A stretch of DNA of 64,000 nucleotides from Eurosta solidaginis (lineage: Eukaryota > Arthropoda > Insecta > Diptera > Tephritidae), in assembly GCF_040869045.1 (NCBI RefSeq), contig NC_090320.1, positions 247,318,978 to 247,382,977 on the forward strand, written 5' to 3'. Below, one piece after another: positions 22,700 through 35,644 of the stretch. The position numbers and the translations under genes were made by a program. How positions within the stretch are numbered: the first letter of the stretch is position 1; each line of letters starts with the position of its first letter. The notes below the pieces were generated by a model. It was not told the DNA's origin and made no database searches. It saw only the letters and a list, made by a program, of their open reading frames with translations.

Positions 22700-24571
22700 T
22701 AGAGATATACGCCGCCGCCGCCGAATGTCAAAAATAACGGCGCGGCCGCGGCGTTCGGCTCGTTACTGTATTTTCTACTCTTTTAAGACTGTCTAGGCCA
22801 TTTATTGTTCATGTGGGAAATTGGTCTGATATGGGCGAAAGGGGTATCAAGGGATGCGCATCACTGCCAGTTATAAAAATTCAATTGCGTAATTTAACAC
22901 TTTCTAACCGTGCAAAAGTTATTTGAGAAAACAGGCGCTTTCAATGCCAGCTGAACACGGATTTCGCATCACCGAATTCATCAAGTTATTACAACAAAAC
23001 ATTTAAAGAAAAGTTATATAATAAATTTAAATGCTCACTTTTAAATAAAATGTCCCAAGTCGAACATATTTTCAAATTATCCTCAAGTTGTTAGAAAAGC
23101 AAGTTACCAGAAAAAGGTGCCGAATTTTATGTTGCGATTGTCTGAAAGAATAAGCGAAATCAGTGATGCAAAATCCTTTAGTAGGCTCCAGTGGTTTAAA
23201 TTCCCCTTTGAAATGATTCTCAGCTCATACTTAAGTTGCATATATCTTCAACACATATGAGAGGGGTTTGAAAAATCACTTTTTTTTTGCTTAACTATAA
23301 AATAGCATCTGAAATCTTAATTTTGATTTTCATACTTCATCGTTCAACAACCGAGACTCCCGGTTCCATATTTCCTAAAGTTGGCGGCCCTATCCCTAAC
23401 TAGTCCCTTTGAGTGAATCACATTGGATATAGCCTATCAACCATATATAAATATGAACTACACGTGACGGCTCGTGTTACAAATGTGAATACGTAGGCAC
23501 ATTTTTTAACCAGGTTAGGCTTTGTCCTTCACAATAACACTCAAAGTGGTGAAGCAAAAGCTTTCTCAAGACAGTCGAACAAATGACCGGATGTTCTACT
23601 AGCCTTACGTAGGGGATAGTCGAACTAGTCGGTCATCCATAATGAGCTGTTATATAATAAGGCCGGAAAAGAAGACTATTGAAGTCAATGTATCGAACAC
23701 AAACATCTGCAAATTTTGGTCTACATTTAAAAAAATTTTTTCCACGATCATTATCAAGTTTAAATTATGTAGATGCGCCAAGGATTATACGATTCTCACC
23801 CATGAGTTACGCAATTATATCCACGTAGACCGCTTATGATTTCGAGAGCGACATCCTTGGCCGAGTAGTTACTTCCTAACGTTTCAAGGTGTTTTCTTGG
23901 TGTAGCTCGGAAGCATAGCGCGACAAAAGCATTTGTCAGAAAGTCTGCCGAGCTACACCTAGAGCTTCTAGGAAAGTGACGTCAACGAAGGTATGAGTTC
24001 GAAGTCGCAGTGCTATGGCTTCTGTGCTGGCATATGGTATAAGGGCCAGGATGCATGGTAGCGACTGGTGGTCGGGATTGCTAATGTTTTTCGCACGTCG
24101 GGAATTGTAGCTCCTAGAAATAGCCGAAAAAACTGAAGGCGCCCTTGGCGCGATCAACAATAAGCCAGCATTGATGGTAATCGTTAAAGCTGTGCCACGA
24201 GAGTCATAACTCATGACTATTAGTAGATAATTGACAGCAACCGTAAGTCGCCTTTGTGCATGACCAGCATGTAGCCACAAATGATTTAAAGAAATCGTGC
24301 CGACGACGGGTATTAGAGTTAGCCCAGAACATCTACTTTGGTGAAACTACGCTACAAAAGTGTGACCATTTTAAGTATTTCTCCCTCTGTCCGCAAAGAG
24401 CTACTCTCGAAATTTTCTAAACGATACGCGAGATTTCGAGGCAAAAACCCGCGGATCTTTCCGAAATGGCCGAAACGTCGATTTCCTTAAATACATATAA
24501 ACAAAACTTTTTCAAATATTATTTTTTTGAATTTTCGCCACCGCCGTTTAAACGACCGGCGTAAACCTATA
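22700..24571. mobile_element. 1.9-kb element with 8-bp TSD
   Basis: It is flanked by ATGCATAT (22692-22699 and 24572-24579). The ends are TAGAGATATACGCCG and TATAGGTTTACGCCG (read inward), a terminal inverted repeat of about 15 bp with GC-rich subterminal DNA (22710-22760, 24535-24560). An 8-bp TSD and a TA-starting end suit the hAT superfamily. No transposase domain is recognisable inside. Open frames (for example 23936-24280, minus) have no family signature. It may be a nonautonomous derivative or carry unrelated filler. Confidence 0.65.
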
Positions 24572-24689
24572 ATGCATATGCCTATATGTAAATGTGTATG
24601 CATTTGCTTTTGTTAAACTGAAAAAAGGAGTTAATTAAAAATACATAAAAATCGCTTAAATGAATGAGAAAAAAAAAATTGAGTAAAAA

Positions 24690-26600
24690 CGCACTTTTCG
24701 CTTTTAAATTTAAAAGGAATTTATACACGCGCAGGCTTAACTTATGAACAAGTGTTATGATTTTGAGCTGGCTAACTTAAATAAAATTAAGATAAAAAAA
24801 GCCAAGTACATGGAAAACAAAATCAACCATAGTGCTGCTGATAGTAAGGTCATGTGGAAAAACTTGAAAAATTTCATAAGCATGGCTAAAGAAAATAATG
24901 GTATTAAAAAAATTAAAATAAACGACCAACTCTACACAGAGGAAAATGAAATAGCGCAGTCTTTGAATGACTATTTCATTGATAGTATATTGGAGATTAG
25001 CATGAATATTCCTACTTCTTTTAGTAATGAAGGTACTATAGATGAGCAAAATGGCCCTAATGTTTTTAAGTTTTAGAAAGTATCCACTTCAGAGATAGTT
25101 GATATAGTAAGTAAGTTTAAAAATAAAATTGGAGGGAAGAAACTTGTGTCGGAAAGAGTCGTTAAATACTCCATAACGTATACAGGTTCTTTCTATTCTC
25201 AACTTGTTAATGAGAGCTTAGATAAAGGTCTCGTTCCTAGTTTATGGAAATCTTCTATAGTTGTGCCATTAGAAAAAGTTAAAAATACCATCAAAGCTGA
25301 GGAGATAAGACCTATTAACACGTTACAATGTGATGAAAAAATTTTGGAAACAGTGGTAAAAAATCAGCTGGTAAAATATTTAGAAGATAATGTAATTATT
25401 ATACCTCAACAATCTGGTTTTCGAAAGAAACATTCATGTGAAAGTGCTTTGAATTTGGTTGTAGCTAACTGGAAAGAAGACTTAAGCAGGAAAAAACACA
25501 TATTAGCTGTGTTTTTGGATTTAAAGCGTGCATTCGAGACGATCGACCAAAACTTAATGCTGAAAAAGCTTTCTTGCATTGGCGTTTCTGGTATAGAACT
25601 AAAATGGTTTCAAGACTTCCTAATTAACAGATACCAAAGAACAGTGATTGGAACGTCCGTATCGGATAAAAAGGAGGTACCTGTTGGTCTACCTCAAGGG
25701 TCTGTGCTGGCACCCATAATGTTCAATATATATATTAATGATATAACTAGCTCCATTAAGCACTGTGAAATAAAATTGTTTGCTGATGATAAGTGGGAAC
25801 AATATTACTGAAATATATGCTAAGCTGCAAGAAGATCTTAACAGCGTATATGCTTGGTTATGCGTAAACAGACTAAAAGTGAATGTCAATAAAACGAAAT
25901 TTATGGTTATATCTAGACGCAATTTTTAAAACAGTGAGCTACAAAACTTAAATATAAATAACGAACTAATTGAAAAAGTCAGCACCATAAAATACTTGGG
26001 AATAAAAATAGATGATAAGCTGAATTTCAACGAGCACGTGGATTATACGGTAGGAAAAATAGCGAAAAAGTTATATTTTACACAACGAACCTGCAAATAT
26101 TTATGTAAATAGAAGGTATAAAATCATCGTCTACAAATCTATAATCGAACCTCATTTTATTTATTGCCCAACTATATTTTTCATCTTGCGAGATAGTCAG
26201 ATATACAAGCTACAAAAGCAACAGAACCGCGCTATGAGATTCATTCTCAAAAAACGGTATGACACACCTATCAGAGACATGCTATGCTCTCTTAATTGGC
26301 TTAGCATTAGACAGCAACTTTTTTATTATACCATAAAATTTATTAAAAACATAATAGAAGGAACTTTGCCTGCGTATTTGAGGACTAATATAAAATATGT
26401 AAAAGATATGCACTCTGTAAATACTCGTAATAAAAATGATTTTAATCTGCCGGCTTATAAAACTGAAGCAGACAAATGTAATCTGTATTATAAAGGTCTT
26501 AAATCCTATAATGAACTACCGAATGATATTAAATCATGTCATTCCAATAAATTTAAACAAAAATTGTACAATTATTGCAGAACACTACCAATTTAGTGCT
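24690..26600 (+). pseudogene. Broken LINE, RT and C-terminal region
   Basis: The pieces are collinear: 24744-25073 (the pre-RT KAKYMENKINHSAADSKVMW region, stop at 25074), 25146-25811 (the RT core) and 26186-26596 (the C-terminal end). The RT core has PLEKVKN and RPINTL, motif A FLDLKRAFETID, motif B GLPQGSVLAPIMFNIYIND and the KLFADD box. Just after FADD there is a frameshift (about 25790), and further stops follow at about 25928 and 26110. The end carries LKSYNELPNDIKS, a motif seen at the end of many CR1/jockey-group LINEs. The reading begins at about 24690 without an endonuclease, so it is 5'-truncated. It is inactive and sits just outside the 1.9-kb TIR element. Confidence 0.8.
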
Positions 26601-27835
26601 GAACAGGCGAACTTCCATAGCATCGATAGAAGTGCAGCGAAACTATACTGCTATGTAGCGCCAAGACTTCCAAGCTCTTGTACGCATACAAAAAAGGTTG
26701 CCGAAGCACATACTGAAGCGCATCACTTGATTAACTCAGTGCATCGCCGTGCAGATGTTGCCTTCGCGCTTTACTAACATGCGTAAAATGCCTACATACT
26801 ACACAAGCACAACGCTTTGATCGCATGATCTGGAAGTCTCCCATCCATAGTACTCCAAGGTAGGACATAGATGTAACTATTCTAGATTGCATAGTCCAGA
26901 AGACAATTATAAACATGTAAAATAGATTTAAGTTAGGCTTAGGAAAGCCGTAATAAATAAATACATTATACATTATAATAAAAATGTACGCACATACATA
27001 CATACAAATTGACGTAGGTATATTAAATTTCAATAAAACAGCCCTCTCTTATGGTTTAAGGAAAGAAAAAAAAATCAGAAATTAAATAAAAATCAAAGTT
27101 TAATAGATTGCAAATATTTGTAAAATTTTACATGAACTATTAACGTTGACAAATAACCAAGGCATGCACGAGCAAAAAAAAAAACAACATATGCCTGTCA
27201 GTAAGACTATACAGCAACAACAAAATTTGATACATATGAGAAAATATGTGTGTGTGTGTGCGTATGTATAAATATTTTACAACCACCAAACAAACACCAG
27301 CACCCTTAAACATTCATCCATTCAATTCATTCATCCAATCCATCCAATGGGCATCGACTTCATCACTCATTGTCACTCAGTGTTTTGCTCCCATTCCGTA
27401 CGCACATATTTTATGACTTTATTTGGCCAACAAACCATTCGGAAGCGAAAAGCCAAACAACGAAAAAATTGTCAAATAGATAGGCAGTCAACATGCATAC
27501 ATATGTAGGTACATAGGTTTGTGTTTATATTACGGTCCGCAGAAAATTATGTACCTTATATAAGGCTTATTGATTGTGCTTGTATCAAGAGTAAGACTCA
27601 GGCAATTTACATAAACCAAATCAGAACAGGTTAAAAAATCGGAGAATAAGGCAAAGAGAAAGGGTTAGGTTAGAAAGGAGAAACTTAAAATTACGAAGAA
27701 TATCTTAGAGAAGAAGAAGAAACATAATTAAGAAGGATAATGAGGAATAACGATGATGATAATGACGATAGCAGCCAATGTCGCTCGCTGCATGGCTTCT
27801 TTCTATGTATTGGTGGTTTTCTATACCCAACACTC
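26601..27835. other. Unassigned AT-rich DNA
   Basis: No gene or repeat family recognised. There is a (TG)n microsatellite at about 27247-27260. Confidence 0.45.
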
Positions 27836-28410
27836 CTTACTTACTTACTTAATTGGCGCTTAACAATTTAGATGGTTATGGCCGTCCAACAAGGCCCGCC
27901 AGTCGCTTCTTCGCTCTGCTAACTGGTCACACCAAGGGAATTTAAATCGTTTTCCACTTGGTCGTTAAAGCGAAGTAAGAGCCGCCCCTTTCCTCTGCTA
28001 TTATAGGTGGATTCCGATAAATATACTTTCTTACCCAAAGCATCCTTTTCATTCGCATAAAATAACGTAGCCGCTGCCTTTTAATTCACTGGATTATGTT
28101 GATGCGTGTATAAAGCACTTCTACCTTCCGTAAACTGGAGGAGGCAATTCGGTGTTTAGAGACCGACTTCGGAATTCTGTTGTAGAATTTCTCCCTCAAA
28201 GTCGATGAGCGGACCCGGAATCGATGCCATCCAACGTTAGTTTCGTGGTTATCCCTGCTAGAATGAAAGATCCAGCAAGGGTGGATGCATGATCTTATAG
28301 AACGTGAGCTCAACGGGCCCATTGACACTGGTCTACGTATGCGTCCTTCAACCTATTGAGTAGCAGGATGCGCTATCCATCAGCCCATAAATCCACCGTA
28401 TCCATCTTAA
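27836..28410 (-). pseudogene. RTE-type LINE 3' end, second copy
   Basis: On the minus strand the frame gives a RKVEVLYTRINIIQ segment, a stop, then KRQRLRYFMRMKRM, and a LVGRP/ALLDGHN-like end. This aligns with the LINE at 14080-14645 (ELYADISIVQRI, then GHIMRM). It ends in a (CTTA)n tract on the plus strand at 27836-27851, equal to the (GTAA)n tail of the other copy. Multiple frame breaks show it is older. The RT core is absent. Confidence 0.7.
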
Positions 28411-28720
28411 ATAAAAGCCGTAGTCCTATGAATGTCAGCTAGTTTTGACATATGAGCATGGCACATGTTGTTGCTGTAACGAAAATCTCCCCGTGGGTGT
28501 TGAGCTCGATGTTAATGATTTTTACCGTGGTATATTCCCGTAATTAGCTCCATTAAGGTAGTAGCCCGACCATCTCGGGAACGAGTTGATATTACCACTT
28601 TGAACTTCTAAGTAATAAAACTTTTTCCAGTAAGGTGGCAAAGAAAGAAACTAAAACTTGCCTTGCTCAGCTACTATCTCCCCGTCCTCGTTGTGTAGCG
28701 GGAGTCGATCGAATTCAGTT

Positions 28721-29702
28721 ATTTTTACTTCCTTTGTATTAGGTCGGTTGAATGTTTGTCCGCTTTTCATACAAATCTTGCAATCGATTGTGAAGTAACT
28801 CCTCATTGAGCTACAAACGTGAAACTTTACACATAGGTTAGAACACCATGACAATGCAACAAACGGAAAATTCCGTTAGGTGGCGCACGGATCGAAATAA
28901 TGAGATACGAATTTGAAAATTTTCAAACCACCTTTTAAATAACTTCTCGATGAGCTAGAGACTTGAAATTTCAAACTTAATTCAGAGGTCGATGACAGCC
29001 GATGACACGGTACAAACAGATTCGCTAGGGGGCGCACGGGATGAGATATTTAGAAAAATCTTACGAAACGGGAATTTTGGGATTGATTTTTATGTAAGTT
29101 CTCATTGAGCTACAACTGTAAAACTTCACAGATAGGATAAGACGCCGAGAAAATTTAAGAAAAGGAGAAAAAATTCCGTTAGATGGCGCACGGTTCGAAA
29201 TATTTAGATAAGAATTTGGAAATTTGGAGTATTGATATCGATTTTTAGGTAACTTCTCATTGAGCTACAAACATGAAACTTCACAGATAGGTTAAGACGC
29301 CGTTACAAAGGAAAAAAAAAAGAAAATAACAATAAAATAAAAATATTTTAAGCACTTCCTTTATATAAATGGACATAAATCAGCGAAAAATGTATCATTT
29401 TATAAAGTCATATTCTTGCTAAGCTTTGGTTTTTAAATTTTGACATAGAAATTGCAAAAATATTTATGAGAAGTAAAAATATAAAGATGGAGCGCAATTG
29501 ATTGACAAATAATATCTCCTTTCATACTAACGTTCCAAACCAAGTAATTTGTGCTCCACTTTTATAATTTTACTTCTCATAAATATTTTTGCAATTTCTA
29601 TGTCAAAAATTAAAAATCAAAGTTTAACAAAAATATGTCTTCATATAAGGAGACATTTTTCGCTGATTTTTGTCCATTTATATAAAGGAAGTGCTTAAAA
29701 TT
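28721..29702 (+). mobile_element. Foldback-type element F, copy 2
   Basis: It starts TTTTTACTTCCTTTGTATTAGG and ends TATATAAAGGAAGTGCTTAA. The left two-thirds contain about four 150-bp units with the GAGCTACAAACGTGAAACTT landmark. The right third (29345-29700) is a long palindrome with CAGCGAAAAATGTATC and ACATTTTTCGCTG arms. It is the uninterrupted counterpart of copy 1 and fixes the LINE insertion site there. Confidence 0.75.
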
Positions 29703-30794
29703 TAAAAAAAATTTTATTTTATTTTAAAAGCTTTGTTATTAAGAAATAATACACAAATCGGCTAAGCAATACGAGTTCTAAAAGATGTTTTACAAATTTT
29801 CTTCACTTTGTATAGAAACACCTGGTTAAACCTCGTGAAAGCTAAGATACTTTCGAAAGAGAAGCGCCTTGCACCAAAAAGGCATCAGCAGCACTCCAGG
29901 GTAGGTAGTCCTAATATTGCACATGTTACCCTATCCTGAACGGTGGGACGCTGAACTGTGCCAGAGAATCAAGGAACTTCTGCTGTTAAATAGGAAACTT
30001 CTTGGTGCCAGCGTCGCATAAAGTTTGTGGCCTATTAAAGTCGGTAGCGCTATATAAAGCCACAGTCACATAAGTGAGCGTTGTATTTTCCGGAAAGAAG
30101 TAAGAGGCTGGTGCTATAGTTTTTGATTCCGATTTTTTCATACATATAGCATTCCTTATATCCCATCTTATGTTTCTATACCGATATCTTCAGTGTAGCT
30201 AACTTATCATAATTTTTTTCGGCTACCGGATATAGCAGCGCTGCCGCCATATTCCCAATTTGTTTAATGGCTAACAACGGTTTTTGCTGACTATGTTCAT
30301 ATGAAACTCGATAGGACGCCATATCAACATGATTCCCCGAAAAAAAAACTAAATGCAAATGCAAAGAAAAGTCCATTGAAGCAGATTGGGGGAAAAAAAT
30401 TGTGGGGTGAAAATTCTAATTTTTGGGTAATTTTTTCTATTTAGATACCTGGAATGCATTAGCGCTCTATACACAAAGGTTTCTCATCAATAAGATGCAT
30501 AAAATCACCTCAAGCGAGGACTAAAGGCATACGCATATTTACTTAAGGCACAGCTGCTTTCTTCGTTGTGGCTCGTTGCCACTATTTCCTTCAATTGGAT
30601 AAACAAAGATCCTGCACACGAGAAGCTCAAAAATACGGCGGTATGCGTGTAAGGACATTCTGGTTTTACCTAAATTCTGCTTTTCGTCTTCTTTGCAAAG
30701 TTTATTGCCTTAGTGGTTGTTTTGTTTAAAAAAAAAAAACTGCATATTCTGCAAAAAAAATTCTTTGCGTTTTGCTTGTTTGGTAAACTAAAAT
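29703..30794. other. Unassigned DNA
   Basis: No recognised domain on either strand. Short frames only. Confidence 0.4.
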
Positions 30795-30930
30795 GGTATA
30801 GGATCGGAGCACTTGCCAAATCACTGAAAGAGACTTGTTTCTAAAATTTTGATGTTGCTTTGCCCGGGACGTGAAGCCAGGATGTTCGGTGTAGTAGGGG
30901 GAGTACCCTACTACCACACCACGGCGGCCA
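30795..30930 (-). mobile_element. tRNA-like SINE, family 1 (head only)
   Basis: The minus strand starts GGCCGCCGTGGTGTGGTAG, followed by CTTCACGTCCCGGGCAAAGC and AACATCAAAATTTTAGAAAC. This matches the head at 46519 (GGCCGCCGTGTGGGCTGGTA, then CGCCCGGGCAAAGCAACATC). The 3' body is missing. Confidence 0.65.
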
Positions 30931-33313
30931 TCAGTTATGTTACCGAGCATATTTCTGAGAAGTTTAAGAGATTTCTAGGCGCTGTACGCTGATATAAGCA
31001 TAAGAGCTCCAAGAGTTCGCCTCCTAAGTAAATTATAAGAATGAAAGAAAATGCTCCGGACCAGAATGTATTCCCATCGGCACCCGTTGCTGGAAATAGA
31101 AGGGAAGGGGTCGACTTTCTCTGTGTTGAGAGAGACAAACGAAAGGTTGTAGGAAGACAAAATTTGTCAGTTTCATTTAGGCGGAAGATACAGTATGGCT
31201 TTAATAATTGTTTCCGCAATTTTCCGGCTAGTCTCATAAGGTTCTAGCTCGTGCCGAAACTATATCCGACGAACGAATATCAACAACCATAACAGTCGTC
31301 AATATAATCGGAGTGTCTTCATCTTTATAGACACCGCACATTGGCATACAAAGCACTGGAGTCTGATTTAAGACATTGTTTAAGGAGACATTTAAGAAAC
31401 TTAAAATTTCTATTATACCGATGCTTTCTCTATGTATGTAATGTGTCTGTCGACTTGTCTTTGGTATGCGTGAGTTGTGCTGCAGAAGACAGTACTATGT
31501 CCAAGCTCGACTTGATATCCACACTTGTTAGCCTTTCAAGCGTTTTAAGCTGAATTCCTGATGTTAGAGTAATGGGACTGTAGAATTTGTGAATAAAGGA
31601 CTTATCTTCCACACGTTTGTTAGGAAGACGTCTAGAGACGTCTTGCAAGAGTGCGACATATGAATCAGTTTTATGCATAGATAAAAGATAATCTTGAGCC
31701 GCTCTATAATCTGTTAATCGGACAAATTCAATTATGTATATGACCCCAACCCTTTTTCTATTCGCTTCGTGATCGCACTTTAAGCTCTATCCACCGGGTG
31801 TTCCTCGTAATTTCCCGATAAAAAATGTGGGTCCATAAGTATCTTAATTAACTCTTCACTATGGGATGTGCACTTTCCATCGGCTTTATGAGTCCCAGGA
31901 TTATACCGTCTCAGGATTGAACATCCTCAGCCTAACTTTTTAATGTCAGCACAGCATTTTTTCCATGAGCATATCTTTGCTTCCTCCATTTGAAAACCCT
32001 CATACATTTGTTCTTCCCAAAAATCTCACACTAAACAACTTTTGGTGGACTCAAAATATTTTTCAAATGTTTTCGAAGAAACCTCAGGTCTTACTCACAT
32101 CTCGGCGGCTTTTTTGACATAGGTTTCTCAAGCTTCCTTACGAAAAATGTCGTCCAGCCCATTGTTCAAGGGTTTTTGAAGACTTTGGCTTTGCCAAACC
32201 TCCTCCAGAAATTGATAAGTATATCCATTATCTGAGAGTAGTTGCTTTTCAAGGATCGTTCAGCCAAACCTTGATACGCCATACTCAGAGCTATATGTGT
32301 TATCAAACAGAGTACTTGATGTTGGTTCAGCACCTGTTAGAAAATTACCCAAGTACTCTGTCGTCCAAAAAGAATTTGGGTATCTGGATCTATTATTTAT
32401 TTATTATATTAGTCATTTAAAAGGAATTCAAGTTGAGCTTTTTTGTGCACAAATAGAAAGATCACATCTCAATTAGTCAAAAATACTTATTTTCAATAAA
32501 AAAAAAAAAAAAACAGAATATGTTGGAAGATTACAAACAAGTTAAGTTCAATATGTCAGTTTCAGTAACAATGTAGATACCCACATTCTCTTTTAAGACA
32601 ACAGTATTATCCGCGCCTATGATCAGCAGCTCCAGTGGAGCTCCAAAGTTGTGATTCACAAAACAGGATTCCGGAATAAGTCCAGCGCTCTCTTCTCTCC
32701 ATGTGTACTCTTTTAGGTTTTCAGTGCTAGGTGGCCGGTAGGAGTATTACACAAAAATTCAACAGATGACAGAGGGTTTTCTAAACTGAGACAAATTTTT
32801 TAGGAAAAATAGCGGATACCTGATGTATTGTTTGTATTTAAGTCATTCAGTTAAGTTGTTATTATCACAAATATATCTCGATTGATATGATAAACCTGTT
32901 TCGATAAACACAATCGATGCCCATGGGATACACATATCTCCCACCTCTCGACTGTGACGTAGTTAGAGTAGCAACATTCCCTTTGACAAATAATAATTGT
33001 TACGTTCCAGTGAAGCGTGGTCCAGATACGGATAGAAATTTAGAATTTGATTCATATGGGTCACATTGTTGTTGCATTTGCATGTTAAATCTCCATCCGT
33101 ATCTGGATCACGTTTCATTGGAAGACGAGGAATGTGTTGTGAAAGGACTGTTTACCAGCCGCGCCGTAGCTCGCCTGAGCAATCAGAACAGAATGAAAGA
33201 AAAATTTTTTTATTGAAGAGGTCTGTTTGATTGTTTGTGCCAACTTTATCGTATGGTGTGCAATTTAAATAGCCGTACTATTAGTAATCTAAGTTAAATT
33301 ATAGAATATGTAT
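30931..33313. other. Unassigned DNA
   Basis: No family assigned. A 99-codon open frame at 32917-33216 overlaps an imperfect inverted repeat (about 33012-33120, around GGTCCAGATACGGAT and ATCCGTATCTGGATC), which argues against a gene. Poly-A at 32500-32514. Confidence 0.4.
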
Positions 33314-34165
33314 TGTGGCGAATTTCGATACATCACTATGCTGCTAATAATTAATTGCGCACCAACGCAAGCAATCAAATATACATATAAACATCAAGGC
33401 ATGCAGCCACACATACATGTAGACAACATCTAACAGCGAAGAAGAAAGAGAAACAGTCATCATCACCTAAGAGCAGAAAGTATTACTCACACATATACAA
33501 GCATATAACTAAAAGATAAACGTGAATATCAGTTACAGAAAGAAAAAGCAAATAAGAAGCTGTTCGAGAAGGCTGTTTGTGAAAAGTCTAAACCAGAGGT
33601 CGTCAGCTAGTGAACTAATTTCACCCACATTTTTATTCTCTTTCATTTAGTATTTCTAAAGAAGCAGTGTAGCAACATCAGAAGAGGCTATTGTTTATCT
33701 GCGCGTTTCCAAACAGATATTTTGAAAAAAAAAAACACCCATGCGCATAAAGTTTTAATGGTTAAATATGAGAAATATATTTTATTTAAATTTTTTTTAG
33801 ACCCAAGCAATAAAATAAAATTTGTATGGCATATTTGGGTATTATTTTTGAGTGTTAGCAAACATGCGTCCATACGTCCTACTTCATCAACTTTATCAAC
33901 TACAAAAGTACTAGCAACATAACGATTTTTCTCTTACTAACACAGTCACAGTTTCAATTTTGGTGACCACTAGTCTAAGCCCCAGAAGAAATAGGCGAAG
34001 GGGGCAGCTGAGAGTATAAAACGACACAAGCTGAGGAATAATGAATCACTTTGATTTTAACAAGTTAAAAGTGAAGTACACGAATAAATTAATTGTGAAG
34101 TACTACTACCACCAAAGTAGTGTTGTCAATAAAGAACATTTTGCTATTCATCGATTCGAACTACA
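33314..34165 (+). mobile_element. Decayed LTR of the gypsy-like family
   Basis: The start TGTGGCGAATTTCGATACATC matches the LTR at 59504, and the order of short blocks (ACATACATGTAGACAAC, GAAGAAAGAGAAACAGTCATC, CACATATACAAGCATATAAC) follows it. A TATA-like GAGTATAAAAC lies at about 34014. An AATAAAGAACATTTTGC polyadenylation-like block lies near 34129, followed by a GATTCGAAC remnant. The far end is not clean and no TSD is seen, so the right boundary is approximate. Confidence 0.6.
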
Positions 34166-35164
34166 ACATACACATCCCTAGTCATCTATGCACTTTCATA
34201 TATACATATACCTATTTTCAACTAACAAAGAATCAATTTATAAATATTCACACCATTCCTCCCAATTTTCAATATATGAATGAAGCATAACTATAAAGTT
34301 ACATACAATAATAATGAGCTGGACATTGCTTTTTATGCATATTCCTAAGGATTCTCAAAAATGTCGCTACATAAAATGCAAAGTTCTCAACTTTTTGTCA
34401 CATCAAGCATATGCACAAACAAATTTCTCATCTTTTAGTAACAAAGTGAAATACAAATTATGCAAGATAATTCTACTATTTTCCAAGAATATGTACAAAA
34501 GGGCAATGCAATTCAAAGAGGACAAATAAAAATTTGAGAAAAGCTTTGTTTGGGGAAGTTTATATTAAAATATTACAAGAACGCTCACAAAGCTCGTATA
34601 TGGATACTTAGATGCAGTAAAGAGAAGATAAACACTTCGTTTATATAAAAAGATCACAACATAGTAGAAAATATATCCTTAAATACAAACATAATAAGGC
34701 AATTCAGGGTTTTGTGTAAATAGTCTAGCGTCACGTCGTTGCACTGCAAACTTTTAGTAGCATACTTTTCACAGTACACTTACAAAATACACGACTATGC
34801 ATTTGCTACATCATTGCAAAAATGCAATATCAAAAACCGTAGTTTACATTGTGGATAACACAAGTGTGATAACTTCTGTATAGACGTCCAAATTACAAAT
34901 AGAACCGATCACCTGATTTTTAATTGACTATCGTGGTCTCATTCTGGTTCTCACACGGTAAAGATAGTAATATGCGCCGCCATATTGAACATCCTGTCAA
35001 AGCGTTAAAAAGTAGCCACCTTGAACATTTTGTGAGGCAGTTGACTGATAAGATATTACACTTTATTTTTTCAATATTGAATAGCAAATCATCAACTGTC
35101 AAAACAAAACAAAAAATGCAAAGAAAACATTTTATTTAATTTTCCGTGCAGAAATATTTCAAGC
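34166..35164. other. Unassigned AT-rich DNA
   Basis: No gene or known repeat seen. Confidence 0.4.
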
Positions 35165-35644
35165 AAGGCGAATTCAGTCCAGGTGTTGTTATTCCACAAG
35201 CTGATTTTTTCTTCTTGATTATTTTTAAATACAACTCAAAAGTTTATTTTGGCTTGAGATTCATCTGCACGGCGAATTGGTTGAATTCGCTTTGCCACCA
35301 TCTTGTATAGATTCGCCTTGATATCAAGTCAAAGGAAAATTTTCATTGACTTCGATCAAAGCGAATGAATACCAGGTGGTGGCGAAGCGAATTCAAGAAT
35401 GACAAGTCAAAAGAAAACTTTCATTGATTCTGATTAAAGGGCGAATTAATGGTGTCTTATAACCATAAAGCCATAACCATAAGGTAGGTTCATCAGCTGT
35501 TTTATCTGGTTATGGCTTTATGGTTATAAGTCACCATTAATTCGCCCTTAACTGACATGTTGTAGTAAAAGGCGTTGTATGGAAAGTAATCAAGAAGAAG
35601 CAATCAGCTGTTGGGATAACAAGACCTGGTATTGAATTCGCCTT
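35165..35644. mobile_element. AAGGCGAATTCA inverted-repeat MITE, with a nested MITE
   Basis: The left end AAGGCGAATTCAGTCCAGGT and right end (complement) AAGGCGAATTCAATACCAGG agree for about 70 bp, including the CAAGCTGATT / CAGCTGATT and TTCTTCTTGATTA blocks. Inside are further GAATTCGCTTTGCCACC-like inverted pieces. At 35438 it is interrupted by the 110-bp TTAA element. Confidence 0.75.
35438..35547. mobile_element. 110-bp palindromic TTAA MITE
   Basis: A near-perfect palindrome: AGGGCGAATTAATGGTG at the left and its complement at the right, with a TTATAACCATAAAGCCATAA stem. TTAA lies on both sides (35434-35437 and 35548-35551). The TIR is shared with the larger MITE at 17897-18315. Confidence 0.85.

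Noticed and set aside
23936..24280. 114-codon minus-strand frame inside the 1.9-kb TIR element, possible transposase
   Set aside because: No hAT, P or other transposase motif found.
32917..33216. 99-codon frame
   Set aside because: It overlaps an imperfect inverted repeat and has no domain; a chance frame is more likely.
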